A stretch of 64,000 bases of DNA, taken from the NCBI GenBank assembly GCA_036245805.1, contig BTRK01000006.1:25080365-25144364 (forward strand). Reading direction: 5' to 3'. This DNA is from Pristionchus mayeri. Lineage: Eukaryota > Nematoda > Chromadorea > Rhabditida > Neodiplogasteridae. Shown here one piece after another: positions 38,001 to 49,261 of this stretch (position 1 is the first letter of the stretch; the number at the start of each line of letters is the position of its first letter). Made by a program: the position numbers and the translations under genes. The notes beneath the pieces were generated by a model. That model was not told the DNA's origin. It ran no database searches and saw nothing but the letters and a program-made list of their open reading frames with translations.

Positions 38001-38873
38001 TTAAAATATTGAAAGAATTTGGCTTGAAAAGTACGGTAGTTTGAAAGCAAAAGCGTCGGAAGGAGGCAACCAATATTCCGTACGCAAAAATTCCCGTTGC
38101 CGTCCCTATTTTCTTGAAAAAAAAAATTTTTTTGAAAAAAAAATTTTTTCTAAGAAAAATTTTCTTGTATATTATATACAGTATATACTAATATATAGTA
38201 TATTTTGAAGTGCAGCTCTCCATTTTCCCCATACGTAAACTTAATTTTAGTATCTATACCTATATATAAAGTGCACTGTGATGGCGTCTGTCCGGATTGC
38301 GAAACAGTTGGGAAACGATTGCGAAATGTGGAGGAGAGAGACAAGTTTCGAAACGAGTGATTGCGAAATCTAGATACTCTGCTAGAACGGGGCCCCCGCC
38401 GAAATCGGGGGCAGCCGGACTAGTAATAAATAAACTCAAAACAAGGAAAAATTTGTGCTATTATAGAAGCCTAGATTGAGGTATACCGGTACAAATAGGA
38501 GTACCGATTCAGCATATGAGCCCTTAACGATCGAATCATTTGCAAGTAAAGCGAAAGAGCATGTTAGGGATGAGCTCTCTGTGCACCAATAAAACAAGAA
38601 AAGAATTTCGAACGTTATATTTTTAAATCAGCTCTTGCATGTTAAACAACGACTAAATATGATAGCTAGGAAACTTGGTTATTTATTAAGTATACTGTAA
38701 TTGTAATAGTAGATAATGAAAAATCACCGTACCTGCTATCATAATTTTAAAATGCCGCTGCACACATTTCCCGGCTAAATTCCCGGTTCTGAGCTTGAAA
38801 ATTTACGCGGGAACCACTTCAGTGCTCTAAGAGTCTGGTGGTGGGATACTTGTGGTTATTGACTGTTGTTATG
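35070..38873. other. Repeat-dominated intergenic region
   Basis: No gene is seen. The region separates the divergent eIF1AD and CDC45 genes. It contains inverted AGGGTCCCCCAAGTAAAAT / ATTTTACTTGGGGGTCCCT copies at about 35229 and 36163, probably termini of one element, and the large palindrome at 36262-38114. Confidence 0.6.
36262..38114. mobile_element. 1.85-kb palindromic foldback element
   Basis: The ends read TTGTAGGGACGGCA… and …TGCCGTCCCTA. The two arms of roughly 900 bp are near-complementary along their length (for example GAATATTGGTTGCCTCCTTC near 36298 and its complement near 38070) and meet at a centre near 37158, where GTTGCAGTCCCTATTTTCTTG pairs with TAGGGACTGCAAC. Internal smaller palindromes lie near 36665-36765 and 37595-37690. 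No transposase is recognisable. Confidence 0.85.
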
Positions 38874-38890
38874 TTTAAATCATGTTCCAG
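38874..38890 (+). promoter_or_regulatory. Candidate trans-splice acceptor of CDC45
   Basis: TTTAAATCATGTTCCAG ends eight bases before the CDC45 ATG at 38899. This is the expected position for spliced-leader addition in nematodes. Confidence 0.5.
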
Positions 38891-38898
38891 ATATCTAT

Positions 38899-41800
38899 AT
38901 GTTGATTCGAGAGCCTTTTCGTCAAAACTTCTATGATGTTGTCCGAAAGAAGGTGAGAATGAGTTCGCAATGTTTCGAGATATGCTTATTTGTTTGGCAG
39001 CACGTGGTACTCATCGTTGCCAACGACATTGACGCCCTCTGCGCTGCTAGTATTCTCATGGTTAGTCAACTTGGACGAGTTATTGCACATATAGCTTGTT
39101 AACGGTGGGCATCATATACATTAGTACCTTGGTACAGTATATCTCGTATTTACTTGTGAATTTATTATTAATTTCTGATGTAGCATCTCTTCTCGTGCGA
39201 CGATCGTTCCTCCTCTATAATCTATGTTGCATCATGGAACAGTTTGGAGAGAGCTCTACATGATCATATCCAGCAAGGTATCAATAGTTATCAAACTGTC
39301 CATTACGGCTATCTTTTTGAGAACACAATTTTGTTCTTATCAATTGTTGTGGCTCGCGAGAAGCAACCGACCTACCTCTCCATCCTAACTCGGCTGTCTT
39401 CATTGTCGATTCTAGGTATCCATTAACTCCTTTAACATTATTCTCCTTTCACTTTATAAAGGTAAGATTACTATAGATCATCAGCATACTATGTGTACAA
39501 TTAGATTTTAGTATTATACTGATTTAGGCGGCCCATCGATGTAGACAACATTTATCACAACGAGCAAATAAAAGTGGTCGCCATGGGAAAGGAGATAGAT
39601 GAGGATCTCAAGTCAGTTCTTTACCGAGCACTTGCGATAGATTATTCTTATTGTTTGTGTTATCAGAATCCCTGCCTTCGAGTCAGTGTATATTGAAGAA
39701 AGTGAAGATGATGACGATGATGACGAAGAGGAAGGTCAGAACAATGTTGTAGTGTATAGTTTAATCATTTTCGATATGGAGAATGTGAGCTAAATTGTTA
39801 ATTGGAGATGTGGAAAACGAGGAAATGGACGAGAATGGAGAAAATAGGAAGATGAATCGAATGGAGAAATTGGAGAGTCGCGTGCTGAAGAAAGTGAGTC
39901 TAGTCGATAATATTAGTAATTGGTCATCATTGTTTGATTCAATTGAGAAAGAGCGCGAAATGTGGGCGAAGAAGCGAGGAGACCTCCTATGGGAATACTA
40001 CGAGAACTCGTGGATCTCCACTGCAGTCAGTATCCTCCTTCTTGCTATTCGTCGTCCACACCACACACTTCCTTTGCAGAGCAGCGTCGTGATGCTGAAT
40101 GTAGCTGCGGAACTGTCGAGAGCAACGGCCGAATTGGTGGGGGAAGTGCGAGTCTTCTGTCATTTCCTTCTCTTGTTGAGGTGTGGATCACGTCGATCTC
40201 TCTCTCGTGCCAATTGGCAGACGGGGATATCTCAATCAATGGATACACTCATGCATGTCTCGATCACATGAAACCGTGCGTACAATCCATATTCTTTGCA
40301 CGAATCACCATATTTGTATCTGCAGATATCTGGCCAAGTTTGCTCCTCGGGGTGAAGCGAGGGCCGATGATCTACTGAGGATTAAGTTCGAGAGGGAACT
40401 TCCTCTGGCACTCTATCATCACTGGTCACTCTTCCAGGCCATGAAGGTACTGCATTCTCTTTCTCTCTCTTGATCTCGTTACTCAACTCAGGTCGATCCA
40501 CTCTTTGCCTGTAAAACGAGGAATTGGAGTCAGAGGGGTGAACACGAAATGAAGCATCTGCTCGCAAATATCGGGTATCGAATGGTTCTGTCTTTCAATC
40601 CTTCGACACTCTCTGATTGTAGACTGACTCTGAATGAGTGCCGTCAGAAGTTCACATCGATGACTCTGGAGAGGCGGAAGGAGGTGGGAGATAGACTGGT
40701 GTACATGATCCTTCCATTCTTCCTCCTCAGGTCATTCAACTCCTGGAGAAGGCGATGGACGCCAAATTCGCTTCTTTCTTCGTCCATCGAGGATTTAGTG
40801 AGCGAGTGTCTGCTTGTGATGTAGGAAGGGCTCTCAGTACATGGTCAGTCTCTATCTATCGTACACCACAAGGGTCCTTCATCAAGTGCACTTTGGCCGA
40901 GAAAATGGGGGGAGGATGTAGCCTCGTGAGCGAGAGGAGTTGCCGCTTCCAACGGATATCTTAAGGAGACTTGTGTGCCTCGAGATTGTCCTACTCCTTT
41001 TGATGTAATGAATGTCCTTTGTAGGCTAGGGTCAGCTCGCCTAGACTGTTCCTCGTTGTCTCCAGTGGATCCTTCCTCTCCCTTCTCCTATCAGATCCCC
41101 CCCTCTCTTGCTGATCGATTCGAGGAATGCAGAGGAATTCTAACGTGAGTGGAGAAGGATGGAATCTCGAGGATTAATTCCTCTCTATTCCCTTCAGTTC
41201 GTTCATCACTTCATCTACGGACATGCCCCTACTACACAAGATGATGTCACTCTCTAGAGTAAGTCACTCGAGTTATCCTCTATTCATTCATTCATTGCTT
41301 TACGTTTCTCATATGAGGTGTTATTTAACCGACTATCAGGGCAAGGCTGGGTTTTTTGAAAACAAAATTGTGAAAAATCGTGTTTTAAAATTCGATACAA
41401 AATTATGAATTCATTTCTGAGAAAACTAAAAAGAACAATTCTTATCTGTTATGCTAATAATTACTCTGAAATTGTTCTTGGTCTGTACTATTTGATTTGA
41501 CGATTATTTTATTTCCCAGCGATTTTTTTCTATGCCAAATCCTTCCTTCGATTAATTTAGGTTTAATATATAAAAAAATAATGTAGATGGATTCTTATTT
41601 TTAAAAAAAAATATGTTTGGTTTACTTTGATTTTTTAGAACTCGTAAAATTAAAAATTAAAAGAATCCAGCCCTCTTTAGGGATGCATATGATTATTGAA
41701 GATTGGCTTGTATGAACTCATCTTCATTTTATTTGCTCTTCACTGATAACTATTTTTATAATCATTGTTAAATTGCTCCCATGGTGGGCACGTGCAATTT

Positions 41801-43781
41801 CGCATGAGGGTTTATCGAGATAAGAATATTAGTGCTGGTCACTTTAACTTTAGCTTGAAAAATTAACGTGTTTAAATAGGGATATAATGTACTGAACGTG
41901 GACAAATATTAGACAACTTCTATTCAGAGGCCCTCAGGTAATCGATTGATACAGCGGAATGATTCATGAGAATGGACAGTGAGATGGATTGGAGAGAATT
42001 GAGAGTTAGACCTTCACTACCCAATCTTGTTCAATTGTCGCAGCAGAAAATCTGAAATTGTAATTTGAATGATTTTCTCTATTTTCGAATAGTTGTAGTA
42101 GATTCTTTGGTGTGCGCCTCCAAGTTGGAATGTAGCATCTCCGAGTCGTGAATAGGCTGGGGGGGATTTGGGTATCTGCTTGATTCTAATTTGGGAACCC
42201 CGGTAGATCCATCACGAATACGGTAAGAGATGAACTAGTAGCAGTCTAGAGTTCGAATCAAACAGACCTCCAAGTTTAATCAAGAAAAATGACATTTCTA
42301 AGTTGTTATCAAGCAGGGAAATCCTCCCCCCCCCAATCCTGATCTGGAGATTCTTGATTCCAACTTGGAGATGCGCACCAGATTACCATTGACAAGGATC
42401 AATAGCGTAATGATCAAATAGAGGATAAAAGCGGTTCCCTGCGGAGGAGTCCAGGTTTGGGAGCCCAGGCTTGACGGGGTGGAGGATGAGAGACGGGAAC
42501 TTCTGGGGTTGAATATTATCAGTCTAGTGATAGTATGAAGAATGAATGAATAGTAAGGAATGGGAATTGGGTATCTCACCTGAAGGGATGGGCTGGTCCA
42601 GAGTTACGTTAATGATGTCTTCACTGGTATTGTGTTGAAGAGAGGGAGGAGGAACCCTCTCAGATGAATCCACGCACCTCTTCAATGTTAATATATGGCT
42701 ATTGTAGGATGGTTAAATAAAACATTTGCAACTAAGCTGTCGATGAAGCTCCTTTCAAAGAGAGCATCGTGGAATGGGTGGTAGAATACCTGAGTAGATG
42801 GCTGGACTAAACCATGGTCGTCTCCAATGGACTGAGGAGGGTAGGGTGCTACTTTGTTTATTGACATGGAGACGTATACCAGCAGCAGACGCGGTTGTGG
42901 GGGATGACAGCGTTTTGTTTGTAGCAGTTAACTGGACTCCTCCCAGATAATTGCAGAGGAGGAAAACGGCAGTTTCATGAAAGCAATTAGAGAAAATCGT
43001 CAAATTCTGTTTTGCTGCTTGGCAGGGTAGCAGTTATCTTTGTTGCGTCAATGCGCAATTCAACATAAATCGTGTGTTACACTGCAGATCCCCTGCAATT
43101 GTCTTGAGATGGAACTTGATTGGCAATCTGATGATATAGATGTTTATATAAGTGTGACTTGTATGGATGATATTCAGTCGGAGCTGGAAGGGATCTGGCA
43201 GAACGTCGCTTCGGCCATCAACCAAGGGGAAGTACTGCCCAATGGACGATTCTATCTATTCTCCACCAATAAACCCAGGTCAGTCTGTCTTTCACTCCGT
43301 TCTTATACATCGTTTTGATGCTATCAATTCTCGTTGATGAGATAGAGGAAGAAGGAGTGTAGTTGATGAGTGGGTGGAATGGAGATGGATTGGTTGAGGG
43401 ACTCTTCTCTGCTCTCCCGTCCTTCTCTCTTCGCCTTCACTCGCTTCCTCGCGAGTGCCTACAACAGGAAAGGGCCTGGACGAAATGGCAGACCACTCAT
43501 CGTCTCCTTCCCTTCCGAGGAAGAAGGTGAGAGAGGGAGGGGGGTGGAGAGAGAGAGAGAGCATCTTCATTCAGGATGGCTCATTGTACTGGGAGTGATG
43601 CCTCTGGCGACGGACTACGGAGATAACCATCTCAAGTCGTGAGTTCCATCGGAGATTCCCCTCCCTGGCCGAGTAATCACCATTTTGTAGGTTCATTGGT
43701 CGATCGTTCGAGCAGATCTCAAAGCAGCCTCGTATCAATATAAGGAGGGATTTCTTCGATCCCAATAGTTTGTTTTTTTAG
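38899..43781 (+). CDS. cdc45: CDC45 replication initiation factor
   Basis: Twenty exons join in phase and predict about 605 residues (human 566): 38899-38952, 39001-39060, 39184-39277, 39322-39415, 39528-39611, 39667-39734, 39808-39893, 39948-40025, 40080-40136, 40181-40275, 40326-40446, 40492-40574, 40623-40698, 40731-40843, 41025-41144, 41198-41258, 43088-43278, 43399-43526, 43575-43638, 43691-43781. Landmarks match CDC45: FRQNFYDVV, VANDIDALCA, FVLINCCG, an RPIDVDNIY segment, an acidic linker (EESEDDDDDDEEE), LPLALYHHWSLF, GFSERVSACDVG, SLLSRPSLFAFTRFL and a final IGRSFEQI. CDC45 is part of the nuclear CMG replicative helicase. The exons at 41025-41258 encode sequence I cannot align to human CDC45, though their phases fit, and a 1.8-kb intron with a MITE follows. 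Confidence 0.93.
42108..42380. mobile_element. MITE in CDC45 intron 16
   Basis: The inverted termini are TGGTGTGCGCCTCCAAGTTG and CAACTTGGAGATGCGCACCA. About 270 bp with no coding capacity. Confidence 0.75.
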
Positions 43782-44506
43782 CATCATCATGTTATAATAA
43801 CCTTACATGAATGAATTCTTTCAGTAATTCTTCTAAAGGCTGAGGATCGTGGCAGGTTCTTCGACCAACTTCAAATTCATCTCGAGTCTAATATCTCTTA
43901 GTTGATTCGATTTTAATGCTGGTTTTTGCGTGACTTCTCATCTCTTTATATTTTTTTCACCCTTCTCACTTTTCACTCATTACTGGTTCCATTTAACTAC
44001 TAAGCTCTAATGTGGTATTAACAATCGCGAGTTTTAACTTTGATTTGAATTATCGCAATTCCATATCTTCGTTCCCTGAAAAGCTAGAGACTTGAAATTT
44101 GGTCTGTAGGTTCACATGGTCAGAAAACCTTATGAACCAAATTTCAAGTCTATACCTCTTCAGGGAACGGAGATAATTAATACATTAATTTCTCATTAAT
44201 TAATTTTGGATGTCAGGTGCATAATTGCATGTTCTTGGATGTTTGTAGAGAATACTTTCCAGATTGTTTTATGTTGTACGAATTTTTGTCAATAAATGTC
44301 TCCGATCGATGGTTATTAACAATTCTTTGTTGCCAACTTTTCACTCCGTATCCTCTTCTTTTCGTTTACCTACGGAAAATTAGATGTGAAACTTGATGCT
44401 CTCAAGCCAAATATGAAGAAGCATGACTGGGGAAGAGGGAGGAGGAAGACGGAATACGAGGGGGAGGGGAAAGGGACTCATGGACTGCTACTCATTCGAA
44501 AAGACT
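43782..44506. other. Intergenic region with a small hairpin
   Basis: Separates two plus-strand genes. A hairpin at about 44062-44175 pairs CGTTCCCTGAAAAG and GACTTGAAATTTGG with their complements (ACCAAATTTCAAGTC, CTTCAGGGAACG). No other feature is seen. Confidence 0.55.
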
Positions 44507-47500
44507 ATGAAGCCTCCTGGGGTTACCATATTCCTCCTTATCGCGATAGTTGGATCGATAGGATCGGAAGTTATTCGTGAGTCCACTTGAATTCACTGTG
44601 GTGATCTCATCATTTGCCAGTCCTCACTTACGATGTTGATGATTACTACGCGACGGAATCGATCATCCCTCATTTCAACATTTCCCACATGTTCTACAAG
44701 GTTGCGGTAACTGAATAATTAGGAGAGGTATCATCCGTTGCAGGACCACACTTCTTCCTTTCTTGTGTTGGAATCACTGGCTCTCTTCCCCAATACGACT
44801 GCAGATGATTGTAAGTGAGGAAAAGAAGGAGTAAGAGAAGGAGATGATTGAGTATGTGATGAATTGACGAATGCTTCCATCATCATTTCAATCGTAAGAG
44901 AACCAAACTCCATTCAGGTGAGACAATGCACCTATTGATTGATGTAAAATAAGGAGTAGGTTGTGAGATGAATGAATTCCTTCTCAGACGATGGTGGAAT
45001 TGGCGGCTCTCTCTACCATTCCTACCATCCAGATTCACTTTTCACCCTGGCAGAAAGAGGGATTCAAAGTGAATATGAATGGTAGAAAGGAAAGATGGGA
45101 GGAGAGGATGAGACAGGAACTTCCAGTGACTCTCCCCACTGATCTTCCCAATTACGTCTCTCTCATTCATCCCTCACTCGTATTCCAATCCTCCATCCTC
45201 GATATTTTGCCTTCCATGGACATCGAGGGAGATCTTGTCGTTCTCAGAGATGACATATACAGTGAGCGATGGAGATCAACCATCAAATGTATATACACTT
45301 AGATCGTGGATTTAACTCATGGAGATTCTACTTGAACAACATCCAAGGAGTGAATACTACTTATAAGAATCTTGCTCTCACTCCCGATAAGATTCGTACT
45401 CAGATTTCTCTGCTTCTCTCAGCTGAGGTTCGCTCCCCCCTTCCCCCCCCCCCCCTCCCCCCCTCCCCCTCCCCCGATTGATCATTCTCAGAATCGTCGC
45501 AGCATCGTCTTCATCGCAACCACAGAGAATGTCGAGAGATGGATATTCGAGGTGGGAGATCGATCCTTTATCTAGTGATTCTTTTCCCTCCAGGCAACCA
45601 ACTACATCCAGGACGGGCAACTTCAGATGTTCGCATTCACGAAGGTCCAGCAATCGACTGATCTTTGATCTTTTATTTTATCTCAGGATGTTACTCCATT
45701 CCGATGCGATGGATGCTCTTCTGTCAATATGTTCTGGATTCGACCCTACTCTACCAACACTGTCCAAGTGGGCTCCAATCCATTCCTATGCGAGTTCGGC
45801 AATTTCTCTTGATTCGGCTCAGGATTGAAATACAAACTTTCTTCTTCCCCCCACTACTGTCATCTAGAAATCTCGCACTGTTTCGGACCTCTCCGATCGG
45901 TTGTAAAGTTGTTCGTAAATACCTTTCCTGTGATTGACTATTCGATAATTTGTAGTCTATTGAGCTGTTTCCCTAGTGTGTGATGTTAGTGTGACGCAAA
46001 ATATGCTAATTCACTCGATCCAGTTACCGAAATGTCACCCACAAGCATCTTAAATCTGCAGGACATCAGAGACTACAGTGAGTTCATATTGAAAAATGAG
46101 ATCAACACGGAGTTGAAGTACTCTATCAAACCATGGGAGGAGGTGAGAGAAAGGGAGGGAGAAAGATGGATATATGGAAACAAAATCTCAATCAGTTGGA
46201 TGCTTCTTTCTACTACGATATCATGAACGTGACAGCTCGGTTTGTGTTGCCATTATCGCGTCTAATCTTCATCTCTCTCAGATACATCAAGAGTTTGAAT
46301 GTGACGTACGGCAAGAATGGATACATGGCCTTCAACTGTCTATTCGAAGTCCAGAATACATCTCTCCCTCTCATCCCTTTCCTTCTGGCAAGAATGGTCT
46401 CGTTTCCATTCCCTCATTTCTCACTTCAGAATCGCACAGAGAATGAGTACGGTAGTTACATCGAGCAGGCGCCATCTCTCTACTACGAGGTAATCCATTT
46501 CCCTTTATGATCTTTGATCTCTTCATTAGGATGTTCCTGTTCGAGTCTATCGGATCTGGAGGAGAAGTGATCTGCCCGATGAGAGATACTCGAAGATGGT
46601 GAGAAGAGAGAGGGACAAAGATCAGAGATCAATCCCAGATGGCTAATTGGACTACTTCCACGGGATTGAGGCTGTACTACGAGCGGATGACTGACTCTCC
46701 TCCCGATATCAAGATATATCGAATCGTGACCATCATAGTAAGTCATCCCTTCCCTCATTGCACTACTACTATTGATTTGAGCAACCTCCATTCGTGGAGA
46801 GACTCCCGAATGGAACATATGTCGGATACTGTATGGATATGATGAGCCTGATCGCGTGAGTCTCATTCTACTCTTTGCTCTCTCTCTTTCTCTCTCCTTC
46901 TCCAGTGATCAGTTGAACATCTCGTACACAATCTTCGAAGTGGAGGATGGTAGTTTCGGGACGATCGATGAGAATGGGAATTGGAATGGATTGATGGGAT
47001 CACTGGGTAAGACTTCCCTGTGTCTACTCACTCCCTTCTCTTCCTTCTTCAGTCTCTGGATCAGCAGACTTCGCTCTTGCTCCTCTCTCCGTCACGAGTG
47101 AGAGGGAGAACGACGTCGACTTCACTGTCCCTGCCTTTCCTCTTCCTTTGATCTTTGATCTCTGCAGGTTCCCTACTATGATCTGGTTGGCACGACCATC
47201 CTAATTAAGAAGAACGACCCTCCATACTCGATGTTCCGATTCCTCGATGTGAGTCCCTCTCCTTCGTCCTCCCTCTCCTTCTCCTTCTCTCTCCTCTCCT
47301 CATCCTTCCCTCTCCTCATACTCAGGTACTGGAATGGCCAGTGTGGTTGTGCATTGGCGCCGCCTATCTCTTCACTTCCTTCCTTCTCTGGATTTTCGAG
47401 CGATTCTCCCCCTATTCCTACTCGAACAACAAAGTTTCTTTCTTTTCCTAATCTTGAATTTGATCTTTGATTTCTGGAGGAGCGATACGTTGAAGATGTG

Positions 47501-49064
47501 GAGAAACGAGAGTTCACTCTCAAGGAATGTCTCTGGTTCTGCATGACATCACTCACTCCTCAAGGTGGGCAAGGAGAGATACCGTACCCGATGGAAGTTC
47601 TCAGGTGGAGGGGAGGCTCCTAAGAATATCTCGGGCAGACTCGTGGCTGCAACATGGTCAGGGGATGGGTTTATCTCATTTCTTCTCTCTTTCCCTCTCT
47701 CAGGTGGCTATTCGGATTCATCATCATTGCCTCATACACTGCCAATTTGGCTGCTTTCCTCACTGTTTCCCGATTGGAGCAGACTGTGAAGTCATTGGAC
47801 GATCTGTCTAAGCAGTACAAGATCGAATACGCCCCCACTAAGGGATCTGCATCTGAGACATACTTCCGAAGAATGGCCGAGATCGAAGAGAGATTCTACC
47901 AGTGAGAATCCCCCTCCCTCCCTCCATCTGTCTCCCCTCTCTCAGAGTATGGAAGGAAATGTCATTGAATGAATCGATGACCCCTCGTGATCGAGCGAGA
48001 CTCGCTGTGTGGGACTATCCCGTCTCTGATAGATACACCAACATGTGGAGATACATGCAGGTACCCCCCCCCCCCCTCCCCTCCCGTCTCTCGTCTCCCC
48101 TACCTTCTTCTAGGAGTGTCGTCTTCCCTTGACACTGGACGAGGCGATCCATCGTGTCTTGACTACTCCAGATGGTTTTGCATACATCGGTGAGTCCTTC
48201 TCCTCCATGGGAATCATCGACATTTCCTTGAGGAGACGCGACGGAGATCAAATACGCGACTCTTACCAATTGTGGACTGCAGCAGATCGGGACGGAATTC
48301 TCTCGGAAGCCATTCGCCATGGCCCTCCATCCTGCCCATCCCCTCAAGAACAACATCTCGAATGCGTGAGACAATGGATTGCAGCTCTCTAGGAAGGGCT
48401 CAATCCACTACCTCCCTTTCCCCTTTCAGGATACTGTATCTAATGAACAATCGGAAGTTGGAGACATTGCGAGATCGATGGTGGAACGAGAATCCAAACA
48501 AGGCGAGAAGTGATAGAACAGATGAGAGAGGTATAATTTATTTCAGGTGAAGTGTCGTTCTTCAGACGATAATGGAGAAGGAATAACGATCGACAACATC
48601 GGAGGAGTCTTCATCGTAATCGCAGCGGGTACGGTACAATATCGATTAGGGGTACTGTATCTTCGTCCAGGAATACTTCTCGCCTTGATCACTTGCCTCT
48701 TCGAGAAGTACTACTACAGGTGAGTGCAAATAGTGAGTGAGTGGGAGTGATTTGCTCAGACGGAAGATTCATCTGATGTCTCGTCGTAAGAAGATCACTC
48801 CTGCTGCATCTCCAGTCTCCTCGCTCGAGATGGACCAGGTACTACTCTTCCCAGAATGAGTCTAAGATTATCCAAGATGGACTACCATTCTTCCCTCCCT
48901 CCCCCATTCTCATCCATCGATGGAAGTACTCTGACGAAGAGAAGGTAGAGAAGGACTCATCCCTCCCCCTCTCATCATTCTCATTCAGAAACAGTCACAT
49001 AGTGGAGGAAGGGAAGAGAGAGGAGATGGAGAGACGATACGACAATCCAGCCTTCACTCAGTAA
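44507..49064 (+). CDS. Ionotropic receptor, IR25a/GLR-7 type
   Basis: About 32 short exons from 44507-44576 to 48989-49064 join in phase and give about 938 residues, close to insect IR25a (about 950). Order: signal peptide (VTIFLLIAIVGSIGS); amino-terminal domain to about residue 420; ligand-binding S1 opening QPPFVERLPNGTYVGYC and keeping Arg in TSEREND; M1 (VWLCIGAAYLFTSFLLWIF); pore loop SLTPQGGGEAPKN; M3 with SYTANLAAFLTV; S2 with GSASETYF and the acidic site in YIGDATEIKYATLTNC; M4 (IGGVFIVIAAG, ILLALITCLF); a cytoplasmic tail ending NPAFTQ. The pore and S2 wording fit the IR25a co-receptor clade, whose C. elegans member is GLR-7, better than AMPA/kainate receptors. It probably acts in the plasma membrane of sensory or pharyngeal neurons (inferred). 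One junction uses a GC donor (48503), and a 42-nt intron (48629-48670) lies within M4. An upstream in-frame ATG at 44480 is possible. Confidence 0.92.
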
Positions 49065-49089
49065 CCCCCCCCCCCCCCCCCCCCCCCCC
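49065..49089. repeat. Poly-C tract (C25)
   Basis: Twenty-five consecutive C bases begin immediately after the receptor's TAA stop (49062-49064), so they fall in the start of its 3' UTR. Only about 170 bp separate it from the convergent CMTR1-like gene. Confidence 0.9.
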
Positions 49090-49261
49090 ACTACAATGTA
49101 CTCATAGAATGTATGTGATAAATCAGAGACTTGTTTACATGTACAATTAGATACATTATGTATTGTCTAGATGACAAGGAAATGTCAGCAAATAAAGTAA
49201 TGGCCATCAGTGGTATTCAATTGCACATATCATCGATGAACAGGGACTGGCACTCAGTCAT

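Noticed and set aside
42298..42579. A 93-codon minus-strand frame inside CDC45 intron 16
   Set aside because: It overlaps a MITE terminus and shows no domain or splice support.
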